Positions 54,300 through 63,409 are shown, counted from the stretch's first letter. The stretch: DNA of 64,000 bases from CAVQRB01 sp963715055 (GCA_963715055.1 CAVQRB010000002.1:434001-498000), one strand, 5' to 3'. The notes: generated by a model not told the origin, from the sequence alone. Translations and numbers: made by a program.

Positions 54300-55612
54300 T
54301 ATCCCCCCGGGTTCTGACGCAGGTTTTCCGGCAACCAGGTGGCGATCCCGGGAAACCAGATCAGCACGAAGACCATCAGCACCATGATCAGGAACATCGG
54401 CAGCGCCGCCTTGGCGATATAGCCCATTTCATGGTCGGTCATGCCCTGCAGCACGAAGAGGTTGAAGCCGATGGGCGGCGTGATCTGCGCCATTTCCACC
54501 ACCACGACGACGAAGATACCGAACCATATGAGGTCGATGCCGGCCTCGCGCACCATCGGCTCTACCACCGCCATGGTCAGCACCACCGAGGAGATGCCAT
54601 CGAGGAACATGCCGAGGATGATGTAGAAGACCAGAAGCGCCATCAGCAGCTGGAACCGCGTGAGCTCTAGCGCACCGATGCCATCGGCCAGCGCGCGCGG
54701 CAGGCCAGTAAAGCCCATCGAGAGCTTCAGGAATGCAGCCCCCGCGAGGATCAGCGCGATCATGGCGGAGGTGCGCATCGCTCCCATCAGGCTGTCCCGA
54801 AAGGAGGAGACAGTGAGCGAGCCCTGGAACAGCGCCAGCACCAGCGCGCCCAGAACCCCGATGGCGGCAGCTTCGGTGGCGGTGGCATAGCCCAGATACA
54901 TTGACCCGATGACCACTGTGATGAGCACGAAGACCGGCGCGAGGAACCGCGAGTTTGCTACCTTCTCGGCGAAACTCATGCCGGTCTCGACCTTGGGGTT
55001 CCAATCGCTCGACGTGGTCGAGACAATCGCCACATAGGCCATGAACATCAGCGCAAGGATGAGCCCCGGAAATACGCCGGCGAAAAAGAGCTTTGTGATG
55101 CTTTCATTGACGGTCACGCCGTAGACGATGAGCGCCAGCGACGGCGGGATCATCAGGCCAAGGGTAGCCGCCCCCGCCAGCGTGCCGATGACCATCTTTT
55201 CAGGATAATCGCGTGCGCGCAGCTCCGGGATCGACATCTTGCCAACCGTGGAGAGCGTGGCCGCAGAAGACCCGGAAACGGCCGCGAAGACCGTGCAGCC
55301 GACGATGTTGGTATGCACCAGACCGCCCGGCAACCGGGCGAGCCAGGGCGCGAGACCTTTGAACATGTCCTCCGACAGCCGCGTCCGGTAGAGGATTTCG
55401 CCCATCCAGATGAAAAGCGGCAAGGCGGTGAGGGTCCAGCTGCTCGACGAGGCCCAGATCGTGGTGATCATCGTGTCGCCCACAGGTCGCGTGGTGAAAA
55501 GCTCCATCCCGACCCAGGCCACGCCCATCAGCGCAAGCCCGACCCAGACGCCGGTGCCGAGCAGCAGGAAGAGGACGAAGAGGAAAATGACGATGGCGTA
55601 GACTTCGGTCAT
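54299..55612 (-). CDS. dctM: TRAP transporter large permease subunit (DctM family)
   Basis: 437 residues with about twelve membrane segments. DctM hallmarks are visible: VCTVFAAVSGSSAATLSTVGKM-like region (residues about 106-126), PPSLALIVYGVTVNESITKLF and the late PPIGFNLFVLQGM. It catalyses Na+-driven uptake of an organic acid handed over by the DctP protein. The start at 55612 lies 4 bases after the dctQ stop. Confidence 0.92.
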   Translation of the reverse strand: MTEVYAIVIFLFVLFLLLGTGVWVGLALMGVAWVGMELFTTRPVGDTMITTIWASSSSWTLTALPLFIWMGEILYRTRLSEDMFKGLAPWLARLPGGLVHTNIVGCTVFAAVSGSSAATLSTVGKMSIPELRARDYPEKMVIGTLAGAATLGLMIPPSLALIVYGVTVNESITKLFFAGVFPGLILALMFMAYVAIVSTTSSDWNPKVETGMSFAEKVANSRFLAPVFVLITVVIGSMYLGYATATEAAAIGVLGALVLALFQGSLTVSSFRDSLMGAMRTSAMIALILAGAAFLKLSMGFTGLPRALADGIGALELTRFQLLMALLVFYIILGMFLDGISSVVLTMAVVEPMVREAGIDLIWFGIFVVVVVEMAQITPPIGFNLFVLQGMTDHEMGYIAKAALPMFLIMVLMVFVLIWFPGIATWLPENLRQNPGG

Positions 55613-55616
55613 GTCA

Positions 55617-56141
55617 TCACACCTCGAAACCTTCATCGACCGTATCGCGGGTGATCCGGTGGTTGCCCTTGAAGATCACATGCAAGAGGTTGTCAGTCAG
55701 CGCGATGGCAAGAAGGCCACCGCCGACCACCATGACCGATTGCGGGATCCAGAGAGCGGTCGCGTCCTGGTCCTGGCTCACTTCCTTGAACTTCCACGAC
55801 CAGTAGACGAACCAGTAGGCATAGTAGGTGAAATACCATGCGACCGCGGCAGCCAGCGCGAAACACCAGACCTCGAGCAGCCGTTTGGGGCCCGCAGGCA
55901 AGGCGTTGAGCAGGATCGAGACGCGGATATGCGCGCCCCGGTTCAGCGCGTTGGCGAAGGCCAGAAAGCTTGCGCCCGCCATGGCATAGCCTGCGTAGCT
56001 TGCAGCCCCCGGAAACACCCCGCCGGACCAGCGCGCGACCATTTGCGCCACGATGAGCACCAGGATCGCCACGAGGCAAATCGCCGCGAGCGCCCCTGCG
56101 GCGATGTAGAGGTAGTCAAGAAACTTGCGCAGTGCCGCCAC
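55617..56141 (-). CDS. dctQ: TRAP transporter small permease subunit (DctQ family)
   Basis: 174 residues with four membrane segments. The family pattern is visible: FANALNRGAHIRVSILLNAL in the second loop. It pairs with DctM in the inner membrane. It is separated from dctP by 61 bases that contain a strong hairpin, so the binding protein is probably made in excess. Confidence 0.9.
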   Translation of the reverse strand: MAALRKFLDYLYIAAGALAAICLVAILVLIVAQMVARWSGGVFPGAASYAGYAMAGASFLAFANALNRGAHIRVSILLNALPAGPKRLLEVWCFALAAAVAWYFTYYAYWFVYWSWKFKEVSQDQDATALWIPQSVMVVGGGLLAIALTDNLLHVIFKGNHRITRDTVDEGFEV

Positions 56142-56167
56142 GGGACCCGCCTTTCTTCCGCAAAGCG

Positions 56168-56195
56168 AAACGGTGGCTCCGGAGAGCCACCGTTT
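56168..56195 (-). terminator. Strong hairpin between dctP and dctQ
   Basis: Perfect 11-bp inverted repeat AAACGGTGGCT / AGCCACCGTTT with a 6-base loop, 8 bases after the dctP stop. On the minus strand it is followed by a short T-rich stretch (CGCTTTGC), so partial termination or RNA stabilisation is likely. It mirrors the hairpin after tauA. Confidence 0.65.
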
Positions 56196-56202
56196 CCCTG
56201 GG

Positions 56203-57192
56203 TCAGTTGGACGCCTTGAAAGCGTCGACGAGGGCCGCGCCCTTGTCGCCCGCAGCTTCCAGCCATTCCGTGGTCATGGTCTCACCGATGGTGCGCAGAC
56301 CGGACATCAACTCGTCTCCTGCGGGCTGAACCGTCATGCCACCCTCGCGCAGCCCGTCATAGGTGAACTGCGTGTAGTCCTTTGCAGCTTGCAGGCCCCG
56401 CGCCTCGGCTTCGGTGGCGCAGGCGGTGATGGCCGCCTTGTTCGCCTCCGACACGCCCGCCCAGACATCGCCGTTCACCATCACGTAGTTGCGCGGCAGC
56501 CAGGCATCCACTTCGTAGTAGTGCGTCAGGCTTTCCCAGACCTTCTGGTCATAGCCGGTGGCCCCGGAGGAGATCATCGATTCCGCGACGCCCGTGGCAA
56601 AGGCCTGGCTCACTTCGGCGGCCTCGATGGTTACGGGCGACATGCCGGTCAGTTCCGCCAGACGCGCGGTGGTGTTGTTGTAGGAGCGGAACTTGATCCC
56701 CGCCATATCCTCGACGCTGTTGACCTCCTTCTTGAAGTAGAGGCCTTGTGGCGGCCATGGCACGTTGTAGAGCAGGTGCAGGTTCTGCTCTTCCAGCAGC
56801 GCCTCGATCGAGGGTTTCGCCGCTTCCCAGAGCTTGCCACTGGCGTCGAAGGACGGGGCGAGGAAGGGGATGCTGTCGAACCCGAAGAGCGCATCCTCGT
56901 TCTGGTGGCCGGAGAGCAGGCGCTCGCCGATCTGGACCTGCCCGGTCTGGATCGCGCGCTTGATGTCGGCCCCGGCAAAGAGCGACCCGCCCGGATGCAC
57001 CTCGATGGTGATCTCGCCATTGGTACCGGCAGCCACGCAATCGGCGAATTCCACGCCGTTGACCGAGTGGAAGTTGGTCGCGGAATAGGCCATCGGCATG
57101 TCCCATTTCTCCGCGGCAAAGGCCGGGGCCGCCACACCGAGCGTCAGCGCTGCGGTTGCAACGCCCGCCATCAATTTGTTCGTCAATGTCAT
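56203..57192 (-). CDS. dctP: TRAP transporter periplasmic solute-binding protein (DctP family)
   Basis: 329 residues with a signal peptide ending APAFA, about residue 25. DctP features are visible: SYSATNFHS-type start of the mature part (YSATNFHSVNGVEFADCVAA), GGSLFAGADIKRAIQTGQVQ and the motif GIKFRSYNNTTARLAELTGM with the carboxylate-binding arginine. The ligand is probably an organic or amino acid; the operon suggests 5-oxoproline, D-glutamate or a relative. The start MTLTNKL at 57192 gives the best signal peptide. Confidence 0.9.
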   Translation of the reverse strand: MTLTNKLMAGVATAALTLGVAAPAFAAEKWDMPMAYSATNFHSVNGVEFADCVAAGTNGEITIEVHPGGSLFAGADIKRAIQTGQVQIGERLLSGHQNEDALFGFDSIPFLAPSFDASGKLWEAAKPSIEALLEEQNLHLLYNVPWPPQGLYFKKEVNSVEDMAGIKFRSYNNTTARLAELTGMSPVTIEAAEVSQAFATGVAESMISSGATGYDQKVWESLTHYYEVDAWLPRNYVMVNGDVWAGVSEANKAAITACATEAEARGLQAAKDYTQFTYDGLREGGMTVQPAGDELMSGLRTIGETMTTEWLEAAGDKGAALVDAFKASN

Positions 57193-57224
57193 AGGTCTCT
57201 CCATGTTTCTGGTTTCTTGTTATT

Positions 57225-58463
57225 TTATGCGAACCGCTGCGGCGCATAGGCCGAAAGGTCCATATTGGGGGGCTGTCCGGTGACGAGCCCGGCCACCAGT
57301 CGGCCCGTTTTGGGTCCAGACGTCAAGCCGATGTGGTGATGCCCGAAGGCGGTGAAGACCCGGCTTTGCCCAATCTGCCCGATCAGGGGCAGGCTGTCGC
57401 TGGGGGCGGGCCTGTGCCCCAGCCATTCGATTTCATTCCCGGCCTTGAGATGCGGAAAGGCAGCACGCGCCTGCCTGCGCAGCAGCGCCAGCGGGGCTTT
57501 CGAGGGGCCGGCCTTGAGCCCGCCGAACTCCACCACGCCGGCGCAGCGCAGGCCCTGCGCCATGGGGGTCGCCACGAATTTGCCGGACGCGATCATCATC
57601 GGGCGGCTCGGTCCACCGGTGGCTCCTTCGAAGATCACATGGTAGCCGCGCTCGGCCTCCAGCGGAACATCGAGGCCCAGTTTCCGCATCAGCGGTTTCG
57701 ACCAGACACCGGTGGCCAGCACCACATCGTCGCAGTCGATACGACCCGATGTAGTCTCGATGGCCTGAACCTTGCCGCCGCCCAGATCGAAATCCTTGAC
57801 CTCGGCGGTCACGATCCGCCCACCCATGCCCTTGAAGGCCTCGGCCAGTGCTGCGACATAGCCACCCGGATCGCGGATGAACCCGTGATCCTTCAGGGCG
57901 GCGACGAGACCGATATCCGGACCGAGGGCGGGTTCATACTCCCGGATCGCAGGCCCTTCGATCAGCTCCGGCACGAACCCCGCTTCGCGTCGCAGCGCCC
58001 AGGTATAGCCCTCCGCCGCAAAAGCCCCCTTATCCTTGTAGGCAAAGGCATAATCGCTGTCGGTGACCCAATGCTCCAGCCCCAGATCGCGGGTCAGGGA
58101 TTTGTGCTGCGCCACACTGTCCGTGACGATCTGGCCCACGCCCTTCGCAATGCGCCGCGTGTCCGCGTCATTGGCGTTGGCGAGGTATTTCACCAGCCAG
58201 GGCACGAGTTTCGGCAGGTACAGCCAGCGCAGGAAGAGCGGGAAATCGGGCGACATCAGCATGCCCGGCGCCTTGCGGACTAACCCGGGACCTGTAACCG
58301 GCACCATCGAGACCGAGGCCAGAACGCCCGCGTTGCCGTGCGAGGTGCCCTTGCCGGGGGCGGCCCGGTCCACGATAGTCACCTCCGCGCCCGCCCGGCG
58401 CAGCCAGATGGCCGTGGAGACACCCACGATGCCCGCGCCGATGACCACGACATGCTGTGTCAC
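57225..58463 (-). CDS. D-amino acid dehydrogenase, DadA-like
   Basis: 412-residue FAD enzyme of the DAO/DadA family. The N-terminus VVVIGAGIVGVSTAIWLRRA is the FAD-binding motif, GTSHGNAGVL follows it, and the C-terminus AFGHHHIGLTSGPKTGRLVA is the second FAD site. It would oxidise a D-amino acid to the oxo acid, passing electrons to the respiratory chain. It is the first gene of the TRAP/5-oxoprolinase operon, 32 bases before dctP, and is divergent from a MarR-like regulator. Confidence 0.87.
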   Translation of the reverse strand: MTQHVVVIGAGIVGVSTAIWLRRAGAEVTIVDRAAPGKGTSHGNAGVLASVSMVPVTGPGLVRKAPGMLMSPDFPLFLRWLYLPKLVPWLVKYLANANDADTRRIAKGVGQIVTDSVAQHKSLTRDLGLEHWVTDSDYAFAYKDKGAFAAEGYTWALRREAGFVPELIEGPAIREYEPALGPDIGLVAALKDHGFIRDPGGYVAALAEAFKGMGGRIVTAEVKDFDLGGGKVQAIETTSGRIDCDDVVLATGVWSKPLMRKLGLDVPLEAERGYHVIFEGATGGPSRPMMIASGKFVATPMAQGLRCAGVVEFGGLKAGPSKAPLALLRRQARAAFPHLKAGNEIEWLGHRPAPSDSLPLIGQIGQSRVFTAFGHHHIGLTSGPKTGRLVAGLVTGQPPNMDLSAYAPQRFA

Positions 58464-58536
58464 GCTGGGGGCTTTCCGTATCGGGCTGCAAACGGCACTT
58501 GGGATCCTCCGGAGAATCGATCACCTGCGCCTGATA

Positions 58537-58551
58537 GTGACAAGCTTTCAC
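58537..58551. promoter_or_regulatory. Imperfect palindrome in the divergent region
   Basis: GTGACAAGCTTTCAC has matching GTGA / TCAC ends and a central AAGCTT, with one mismatched pair. It lies next to the nested palindromes and may be part of the same control region. Could be chance. Confidence 0.3.
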
Positions 58552-58556
58552 AACAC

Positions 58557-58579
58557 GTCAACAAAATGTTGACATTTTG
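58557..58579. promoter_or_regulatory. Nested palindromes, probable operator
   Basis: Two overlapping inverted repeats: GTCAACA-AAA-TGTTGAC at 58557-58573 (7-bp arms, perfect) and CAAAATGT-TG-ACATTTTG at 58562-58579 (8-bp arms, perfect). They lie between the divergent dadA and the MarR-like gene, 25 bases before the regulator start. The arrangement suits a dimeric winged-helix regulator controlling both units. Confidence 0.65.
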
Positions 58580-58603
58580 TGTGCATTCGGCACTCTCGAC
58601 CTC

Positions 58604-59119
58604 ATGTCGAAATCCTTTCTTGGCCCCGTAGTTTCTTCCGCACATCTGGCGAGCGGCTCCTTTGCCGAAATCTCGGAGCTCGAGTACGGCCTGACGCTTG
58701 CGGGCAATGCATTCCATCGCTGGATGGTGCGGGCGATCGCCATGGCGGGGTACCCTGAACTCGGCGCATTGGACGTGCTGGTGCTGCATTCGGTCTACCA
58801 CCGGTCCCGGCCCAAGAAACTGGCCGACATCTGCCTCGTGTTGAACGTGGAAGATACCCACACGGTCAATTACGCGATCAAGAAGCTGATCAAGGCGGGC
58901 CTCGTCAAGGATGGGCGGCAAGGCAAGGAAAAGACCGTCTCCACCACTGAAAAAGGCGCGCAGGCCTGCGAGCGCTACAAGGAGATCCGCGAGGGCCTTC
59001 TGATGCGCGCGGTCGGCGAGTTGGGCCTCGAGCCCGAGCAGGTCAGCCGCGCGGCCACACTCTTGCGGCTCATGTCGGGGCAATACGATCAGGCGGCGCG
59101 GGCCGCCACGACTTACTGA
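58604..59119 (+). CDS. MarR-like winged-helix transcriptional regulator
   Basis: 171 residues. The centre is a winged helix-turn-helix: LGALDVLVLHSVYHRSRPKK, LADICLVLNVEDTHTVNYAI as recognition region, then KLIKAGLVKDGRQGKEKTVS as the wing. It is probably the local repressor or activator of the dadA-TRAP-pxp operon, from which it diverges across nested palindromes. The start MSKSFLG at 58604 is preferred to an upstream in-frame ATG at 58577, because that one lies in the palindrome region. Ligand unknown. Confidence 0.8.
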   Translation: MSKSFLGPVVSSAHLASGSFAEISELEYGLTLAGNAFHRWMVRAIAMAGYPELGALDVLVLHSVYHRSRPKKLADICLVLNVEDTHTVNYAIKKLIKAGLVKDGRQGKEKTVSTTEKGAQACERYKEIREGLLMRAVGELGLEPEQVSRAATLLRLMSGQYDQAARAATTY

Positions 59120-59142
59120 TCGCGTATGTCGGGTGGCGCAAC

Positions 59143-59841
59143 ATGACGCAGCAGCCTGCCAGACTGGGCATCCTGATGCTGGACACGCGGTTTCCGCGGA
59201 TACCCGGTGACGTCGGCAACCCGGCAAGCTGGCGGTTTCCGGTGCGCTATGCGGTGGTGCCTGGTGCCACGCCGCAGGCCATCGTCTGCGACGATCCCGA
59301 ACCCTTCGTGCAGGCCTTCATCGACACAGGCCGACAACTCGTTGCCGAGGGCTGCACGGGGATCGCCACGACTTGCGGGTTTCTGGCGCTGATCCGGCCG
59401 CGGCTCGCCGCGAGCCTCGGGGTTCCGGTGGCGGCCTCCGCGCTGGAACAGGCCGCGCAGATCGCGCAATTGCTGCCACCTGAGAGATCTCTCGGCATCC
59501 TGACAATATCGAAAACGAGCCTCAGTGCCGCGCATCTGGCTGCGGCGGGTGTGCCGGACCGGACCGTGATCGCAGGGATGGAAGGCAGCAGTTTCGCCCG
59601 GACCATTCTCGGTAATGCGCCGACACTCGACGTCGCCGTCGCGCGCCGGGAGATGGTCGCGGTCGCCTCGGGGCTTTGTGACCGCCATACGGACGTCGGC
59701 GCGATCCTGCTCGAATGCACGAACATGGTGCCTTACGCGCCGCAGATCGCCGAGGCCACCGGCCGGCCCGTGTTTTCGATCCACAGCTATCTCAACTGGT
59801 TTCACGACAGTCTCGCGCCGGCGACCTTTCTCGAAGGCTAG
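59143..59841 (+). CDS. Asp/Glu/hydantoin racemase family protein
   Basis: 232 residues. Two cysteines in family context, GIATTCGFLALI (first catalytic Cys) and AILLECTNMVPYAP (second), fit cofactor-independent racemases of the Asp/Glu/hydantoin group. It could interconvert D and L forms of glutamate, aspartate or a hydantoin. It is 23 bases after the MarR-like gene on the same strand and beside a D-amino acid dehydrogenase and 5-oxoprolinase, which supports a role in D-amino acid or 5-oxoproline use. Confidence 0.83.
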   Translation: MTQQPARLGILMLDTRFPRIPGDVGNPASWRFPVRYAVVPGATPQAIVCDDPEPFVQAFIDTGRQLVAEGCTGIATTCGFLALIRPRLAASLGVPVAASALEQAAQIAQLLPPERSLGILTISKTSLSAAHLAAAGVPDRTVIAGMEGSSFARTILGNAPTLDVAVARREMVAVASGLCDRHTDVGAILLECTNMVPYAPQIAEATGRPVFSIHSYLNWFHDSLAPATFLEG

Positions 59842-61049
59842 TCGCGGAGCCACCCATCCTCGAAACGGATCTCGCTCACACCGGCGAGACGGGTCAGCCG
59901 GGCAAGCTCGCTCTCGAAGGAAGCGATCCGCCCCTTGCCCCAGCGAACGCCTTGCTCCGGCCAGAGCGCCCGGACCCGCAGCACGTCCTCACCCCGGAAG
60001 GCCTTCATGTCGACGCGACCGACGAGGCGATCCCCTTCAAGGATCGGGAAGACGTAGTAGCCATATTTCCGCTGGGCTTCCGGCACGAAAACCTCGATGC
60101 GGTAATCGAAACCGAAGAGCCGTTCGGCGCGTTTGCGGTCGCGCAGGGCCGGATCGAAAGGGCTGAGGATGCGCAAGCGGGACGCGGGCGCGTGCTGCAA
60201 TACAGGGTCAGACAGCGTGTCCGGCCTGCAAAAGCTTTCCCGCAGGCTGCCATCATGACCTTCGATCCGGACTTTGCAGAGCGCGCCCGAGGCCAGCGCC
60301 GCATCGCACCAGGCCTTCGCTTCCGCGATGGTGACATGCGCCCAGAAGGCCGCGATTTCCGAAGGCGTCGCAAACCCCAGACGGTCGAGCGCGCCCGTAC
60401 AGCACCAATCAATCGTCCGCCGGATTTCGTCTTCGGTCCGCAGCGGCGCGCAGAGCGCCTCGTCGATCACCCGTTCCGTCAGATCGTAGCGCTTGCGGAA
60501 GCCATCCCGACCGACCACGCAAAGCGCGCCGCTGCGCCAAAGGTACTCAAGCGCGGTCTTGGAGGGGTGCCAGTCCCACCAGCCACCCGACCCGCGCGCT
60601 TCCTTCTTGCCGACATCCGCGGAACAGACCGGGCCATGCTCCCGGATATGATTCAGCACCGGTTGAAACTGCTTCTCGAACCCGTCGCGCCGCCAGTTTC
60701 GCCACTGATGGCGCAGCTTTTCCGCGTCCCGCTCGCGGCGCAGCTGCCACCAAGGGTAAAACGCCATTGGGATGACCGCAGCATCATGGGTCCAATGCTC
60801 GAAGAGCGCACGGTCCCTCTCATAGAGCGCCTTGAGCGACTTCGGCCTGTAGGTGGGGCGACGCGAGAACAGGATGAGATCGTGTGCCCGAGCGACGGTG
60901 TTGATACTATCGAGCTGAACAAAGCCCAGCCGTTCGATCAGCGCAGCCAGCGCCGGCCCTTTGGCACCGCCCTGCGGTGCCTCGTGCAAGGCATGCCGGT
61001 CGAGAAACAAACGCCGTGCCGCCGCATTGTCGATGGTGGTGAGGGTCAT
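59838..61049 (-). CDS. Winged-helix DNA glycosylase, YcaQ/AlkZ-like
   Basis: 403 residues of the HTH_42 (YcaQ/AlkZ) family, which unhooks interstrand crosslinks and removes bulky adducts from DNA. The catalytic QxD motif is QLD at residues 45-47 (GFVQLDSINTVARAHDLIL). Later conserved segments are WHPSKTALEYLWRSGALCVV and ALWPEQGVRW. It overlaps the racemase by 4 bases on the other strand and the LacI gene upstream by 4 bases. Confidence 0.88.
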   Translation of the reverse strand: MTLTTIDNAAARRLFLDRHALHEAPQGGAKGPALAALIERLGFVQLDSINTVARAHDLILFSRRPTYRPKSLKALYERDRALFEHWTHDAAVIPMAFYPWWQLRRERDAEKLRHQWRNWRRDGFEKQFQPVLNHIREHGPVCSADVGKKEARGSGGWWDWHPSKTALEYLWRSGALCVVGRDGFRKRYDLTERVIDEALCAPLRTEDEIRRTIDWCCTGALDRLGFATPSEIAAFWAHVTIAEAKAWCDAALASGALCKVRIEGHDGSLRESFCRPDTLSDPVLQHAPASRLRILSPFDPALRDRKRAERLFGFDYRIEVFVPEAQRKYGYYVFPILEGDRLVGRVDMKAFRGEDVLRVRALWPEQGVRWGKGRIASFESELARLTRLAGVSEIRFEDGWLRD

Positions 61050-62119
61050 CCCCGCCCGTAACGGCGCAGCGTATCTCCGAAGTCGATGGTCGGCGCGAGG
61101 GTGATCAGTTTCGGGCTGGGAACAGGCCCGTCTTCCGGCAGACCGGAGCGTTCAAGAATGATCTCGGCGGCGGCGGTCCCGATCTCGGCGCGGCAGGCGT
61201 CCATCGTCGCAAGGCGGCGCGGCAGACCGTCCAGCAACTCCACACCGTTGAAACCGGCAAGACCGATCTGTCCCGGCACGTCGATTCCCTGTTCGAGCAG
61301 CCAAAGCAGCCCCCCTGCCCCGATCATGTCGTTGGAGTAATAGAGAAAATCCAGATCCGGCGAGCGCTCCAGCATGGCTTGCGTCATCTCGCGCCCCTTG
61401 GCCAGCGCCGATCCCCCGGAATAGAATTCGCGATCCTCGATCTCGACGCCTTCCCGGGTCAGCCCTTCGGTGAAGCCTTCGAAGCGTTTGCGGGCGCGGT
61501 GATCGAGCGGCATCTTGGTCCCCATGAAACCGATGCGACGATAGCCCTGCTTCAGAATGGCCTTGGCCATCTCGCGGCCCGCCCTGCGGTGCGAGATGCC
61601 CACCATCGAATCAACCGGATTGCCATCGGTGTCCATGATTTCCACGACCGGGATGCCCGCGTTCTTGAGCATGGCGCGGGCGGCATCCGTATGCTCGAGC
61701 CCGGCGATGATGACCCCGGAGGGACGCCAGGACAGCATTTCGTAGAGAACGCGCTCCTCCTTCTCCGGAATGTAGTCAGTGACCCCGACAACCGGTTGCA
61801 AAGGCGTGTGTTCGAAGGCCTCGTTGATCCCGGTGAGCACTTCGGGAAAGACCATGTTCGACAATGACGGGATGATCACCGCGACGAGGTTGACCCGCTG
61901 CGAAGCCAGCGATCCGGCGATCTGGTTGGGCACGTAGCCGAGCGATTTCGCAGCCTCGAGCACCCTTTCGCGGGTACCGGCGGAGACATCACCACGGTTG
62001 CGCAGGACCCGGCTCACTGTCATCTCCGACACCCCGCAGGCTTCTGAGACATCGCGGAGAGTAAGGGGGCGCTGTTTGGGTCTGGACACTGAGGTTTTCC
62101 TGCATGTTTGCGCAACCAT
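61046..62119 (-). CDS. LacI family transcriptional regulator (GntR-like sugar repressor)
   Basis: 357 residues. The N-terminal LacI helix-turn-helix LTLRDVSEACGVSEMTVSRV and hinge GYVPNQIAGSLASQ are present, followed by a periplasmic-binding-like effector domain (VNLVAVIIPSLSNMVFPEVL). Similar proteins repress gluconate use; no sugar gene lies beside it here, so the target is distant or unknown. It overlaps the YcaQ-like gene by 4 bases. Confidence 0.87.
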   Translation of the reverse strand: MVAQTCRKTSVSRPKQRPLTLRDVSEACGVSEMTVSRVLRNRGDVSAGTRERVLEAAKSLGYVPNQIAGSLASQRVNLVAVIIPSLSNMVFPEVLTGINEAFEHTPLQPVVGVTDYIPEKEERVLYEMLSWRPSGVIIAGLEHTDAARAMLKNAGIPVVEIMDTDGNPVDSMVGISHRRAGREMAKAILKQGYRRIGFMGTKMPLDHRARKRFEGFTEGLTREGVEIEDREFYSGGSALAKGREMTQAMLERSPDLDFLYYSNDMIGAGGLLWLLEQGIDVPGQIGLAGFNGVELLDGLPRRLATMDACRAEIGTAAAEIILERSGLPEDGPVPSPKLITLAPTIDFGDTLRRYGRG

Positions 62120-62179
62120 AGCGCAGGTCCATCTTTGCTAGCAAGCGCCGAGGAGAGGCTGCGATGCATGTCTTGTGCG

Positions 62180-62256
62180 TGGTGATCCCGGCAGGACTCG
62201 AACCTGCTGCCTACAGTTTAGGAAACTGCCGCTCTATCCAGATGAGCTACGGGACC
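62180..62256 (-). tRNA. tRNA-Arg (anticodon CCU)
   Basis: 77 bases including an encoded CCA. Acceptor GGTCCCG pairs with CGGGATC, followed by A and CCA; the anticodon stem GCAGT/ACTGT encloses the loop TTCCTAA with CCT. The T-loop GGTTCGAGTCC is standard. Confidence 0.95.
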
Positions 62257-62326
62257 ACGCGAGCGTTCATAATGGCGCTGCCGGGTCATGGCAAGCAGGC
62301 AGGCCGCGTCATGAAGGGGAAGTCTC

Positions 62327-62403
62327 TGGTCGGGCTGAGAGGATTCGAACCTCCGACCCCCTGCTCCCGAAGCAGGTGCGCTACCAGGCTGCGCTACAGC
62401 CCG
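62327..62403 (-). tRNA. tRNA-Pro (anticodon CGG)
   Basis: 77 bases including an encoded CCA. Acceptor CGGGCTG pairs with CAGCCCG, then A and CCA; the anticodon stem CCTGC/GCAGG encloses the loop TTCGGGA with CGG. T-loop GGTTCGAATCC. It lies 70 bases from tRNA-Arg on the same strand. Confidence 0.95.
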
Positions 62404-62431
62404 ACCGATGCGCTCAGGTACAGCCATTGGA

Positions 62432-63409
62432 CTACTTTGGCAAGCGGCTCTTGCGGGATTTCAACCAGGCTTTCTCGATCCGCTTCATCGGCGCAATCTG
62501 CGGGGCCGCCCCGGTTTCCGGACGCGACCGCGTGCGCAGGACCGGCTTTTCGGAGTCGCTGCGCAGGCTCTCCCGGAAGACGATGAAGAGCCCGCTCGCG
62601 ATGATGATGACCGATCCGATGCCGGTCGCCAGATCCGGCCATTCGTCAAAGAAGAGAACACCGTAGAAGGCGGCCCATAGGATCTGGGAGTACTGCATCG
62701 GCGCAACGAAAACCGGGCCCGCGGTATTGTAGGCGGCGATCAGCAAGCGCCCCGCCACCCAGGCGCCCAGGGCGACGAGGAAGAGTTTCCCCAGATCATC
62801 GAGGGGCGGCGCGACGTAGACGAAAGGCAGGATTGCCCCCATGACGATGAAATTGGTCATCATCGGGTAGAGCATGATCACCACGCTGCGTTCGTCGCGC
62901 CCGATCTTGCGCAGCACAATGGACGCAAAAGCCCCGCAGATGGCCGAGATCACGGCCGAGATATGCCCCAGTTCGAATTCCGCCTGCCCCGGCCTGAGCA
63001 CGATCAGAACGCCGACCAGCCCCGTGCCGACCGCGATCCAGCGTCTGAGCCGGACGGTTTCGCCCAGGACAGGGATCGCCAGAACCGTGATCAGCAGGGG
63101 CATGGCGAAGAGGATGGCATAGACCTGCGCCAGCGGCAGGACCGAATAGGCATAGAAGGCGCAAAACCCGTTGACCACGGCGGCGATGGTGCGCGCGGCG
63201 ATCCACCACGGATGCACGGGGATCAGCGTCCCGTGGGTCGCATCGCGCAGCAGGTGCATCATCGCCATGGGGAAGCTGAAGAGGACGGAAAAGAAGACTA
63301 CCTGAACCGGGGAGTAGTCGCCGCCGAGGATCTTGATGACCACATCATGCGCGGAATAGATCGCGAAGGCCATGAGCGCGATCAGGGCGCCTTTGATGTT
63401 CGGGTTCAT
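62432..63409 (-). CDS. DMT/EamA family membrane transporter
   Basis: 325 residues with about ten membrane segments in two EamA repeats, for example MPLLITVLAIPVLGETVRLR in the first and MQYSQILWAAFYGVLFFDEW in the second. A C-terminal cytoplasmic tail of about 40 basic residues is longer than in the relative at 22864-23733. Exporter-type; substrate unknown. It lies between leuB and the tRNA genes. Confidence 0.84.
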   Translation of the reverse strand: MNPNIKGALIALMAFAIYSAHDVVIKILGGDYSPVQVVFFSVLFSFPMAMMHLLRDATHGTLIPVHPWWIAARTIAAVVNGFCAFYAYSVLPLAQVYAILFAMPLLITVLAIPVLGETVRLRRWIAVGTGLVGVLIVLRPGQAEFELGHISAVISAICGAFASIVLRKIGRDERSVVIMLYPMMTNFIVMGAILPFVYVAPPLDDLGKLFLVALGAWVAGRLLIAAYNTAGPVFVAPMQYSQILWAAFYGVLFFDEWPDLATGIGSVIIIASGLFIVFRESLRSDSEKPVLRTRSRPETGAAPQIAPMKRIEKAWLKSRKSRLPK

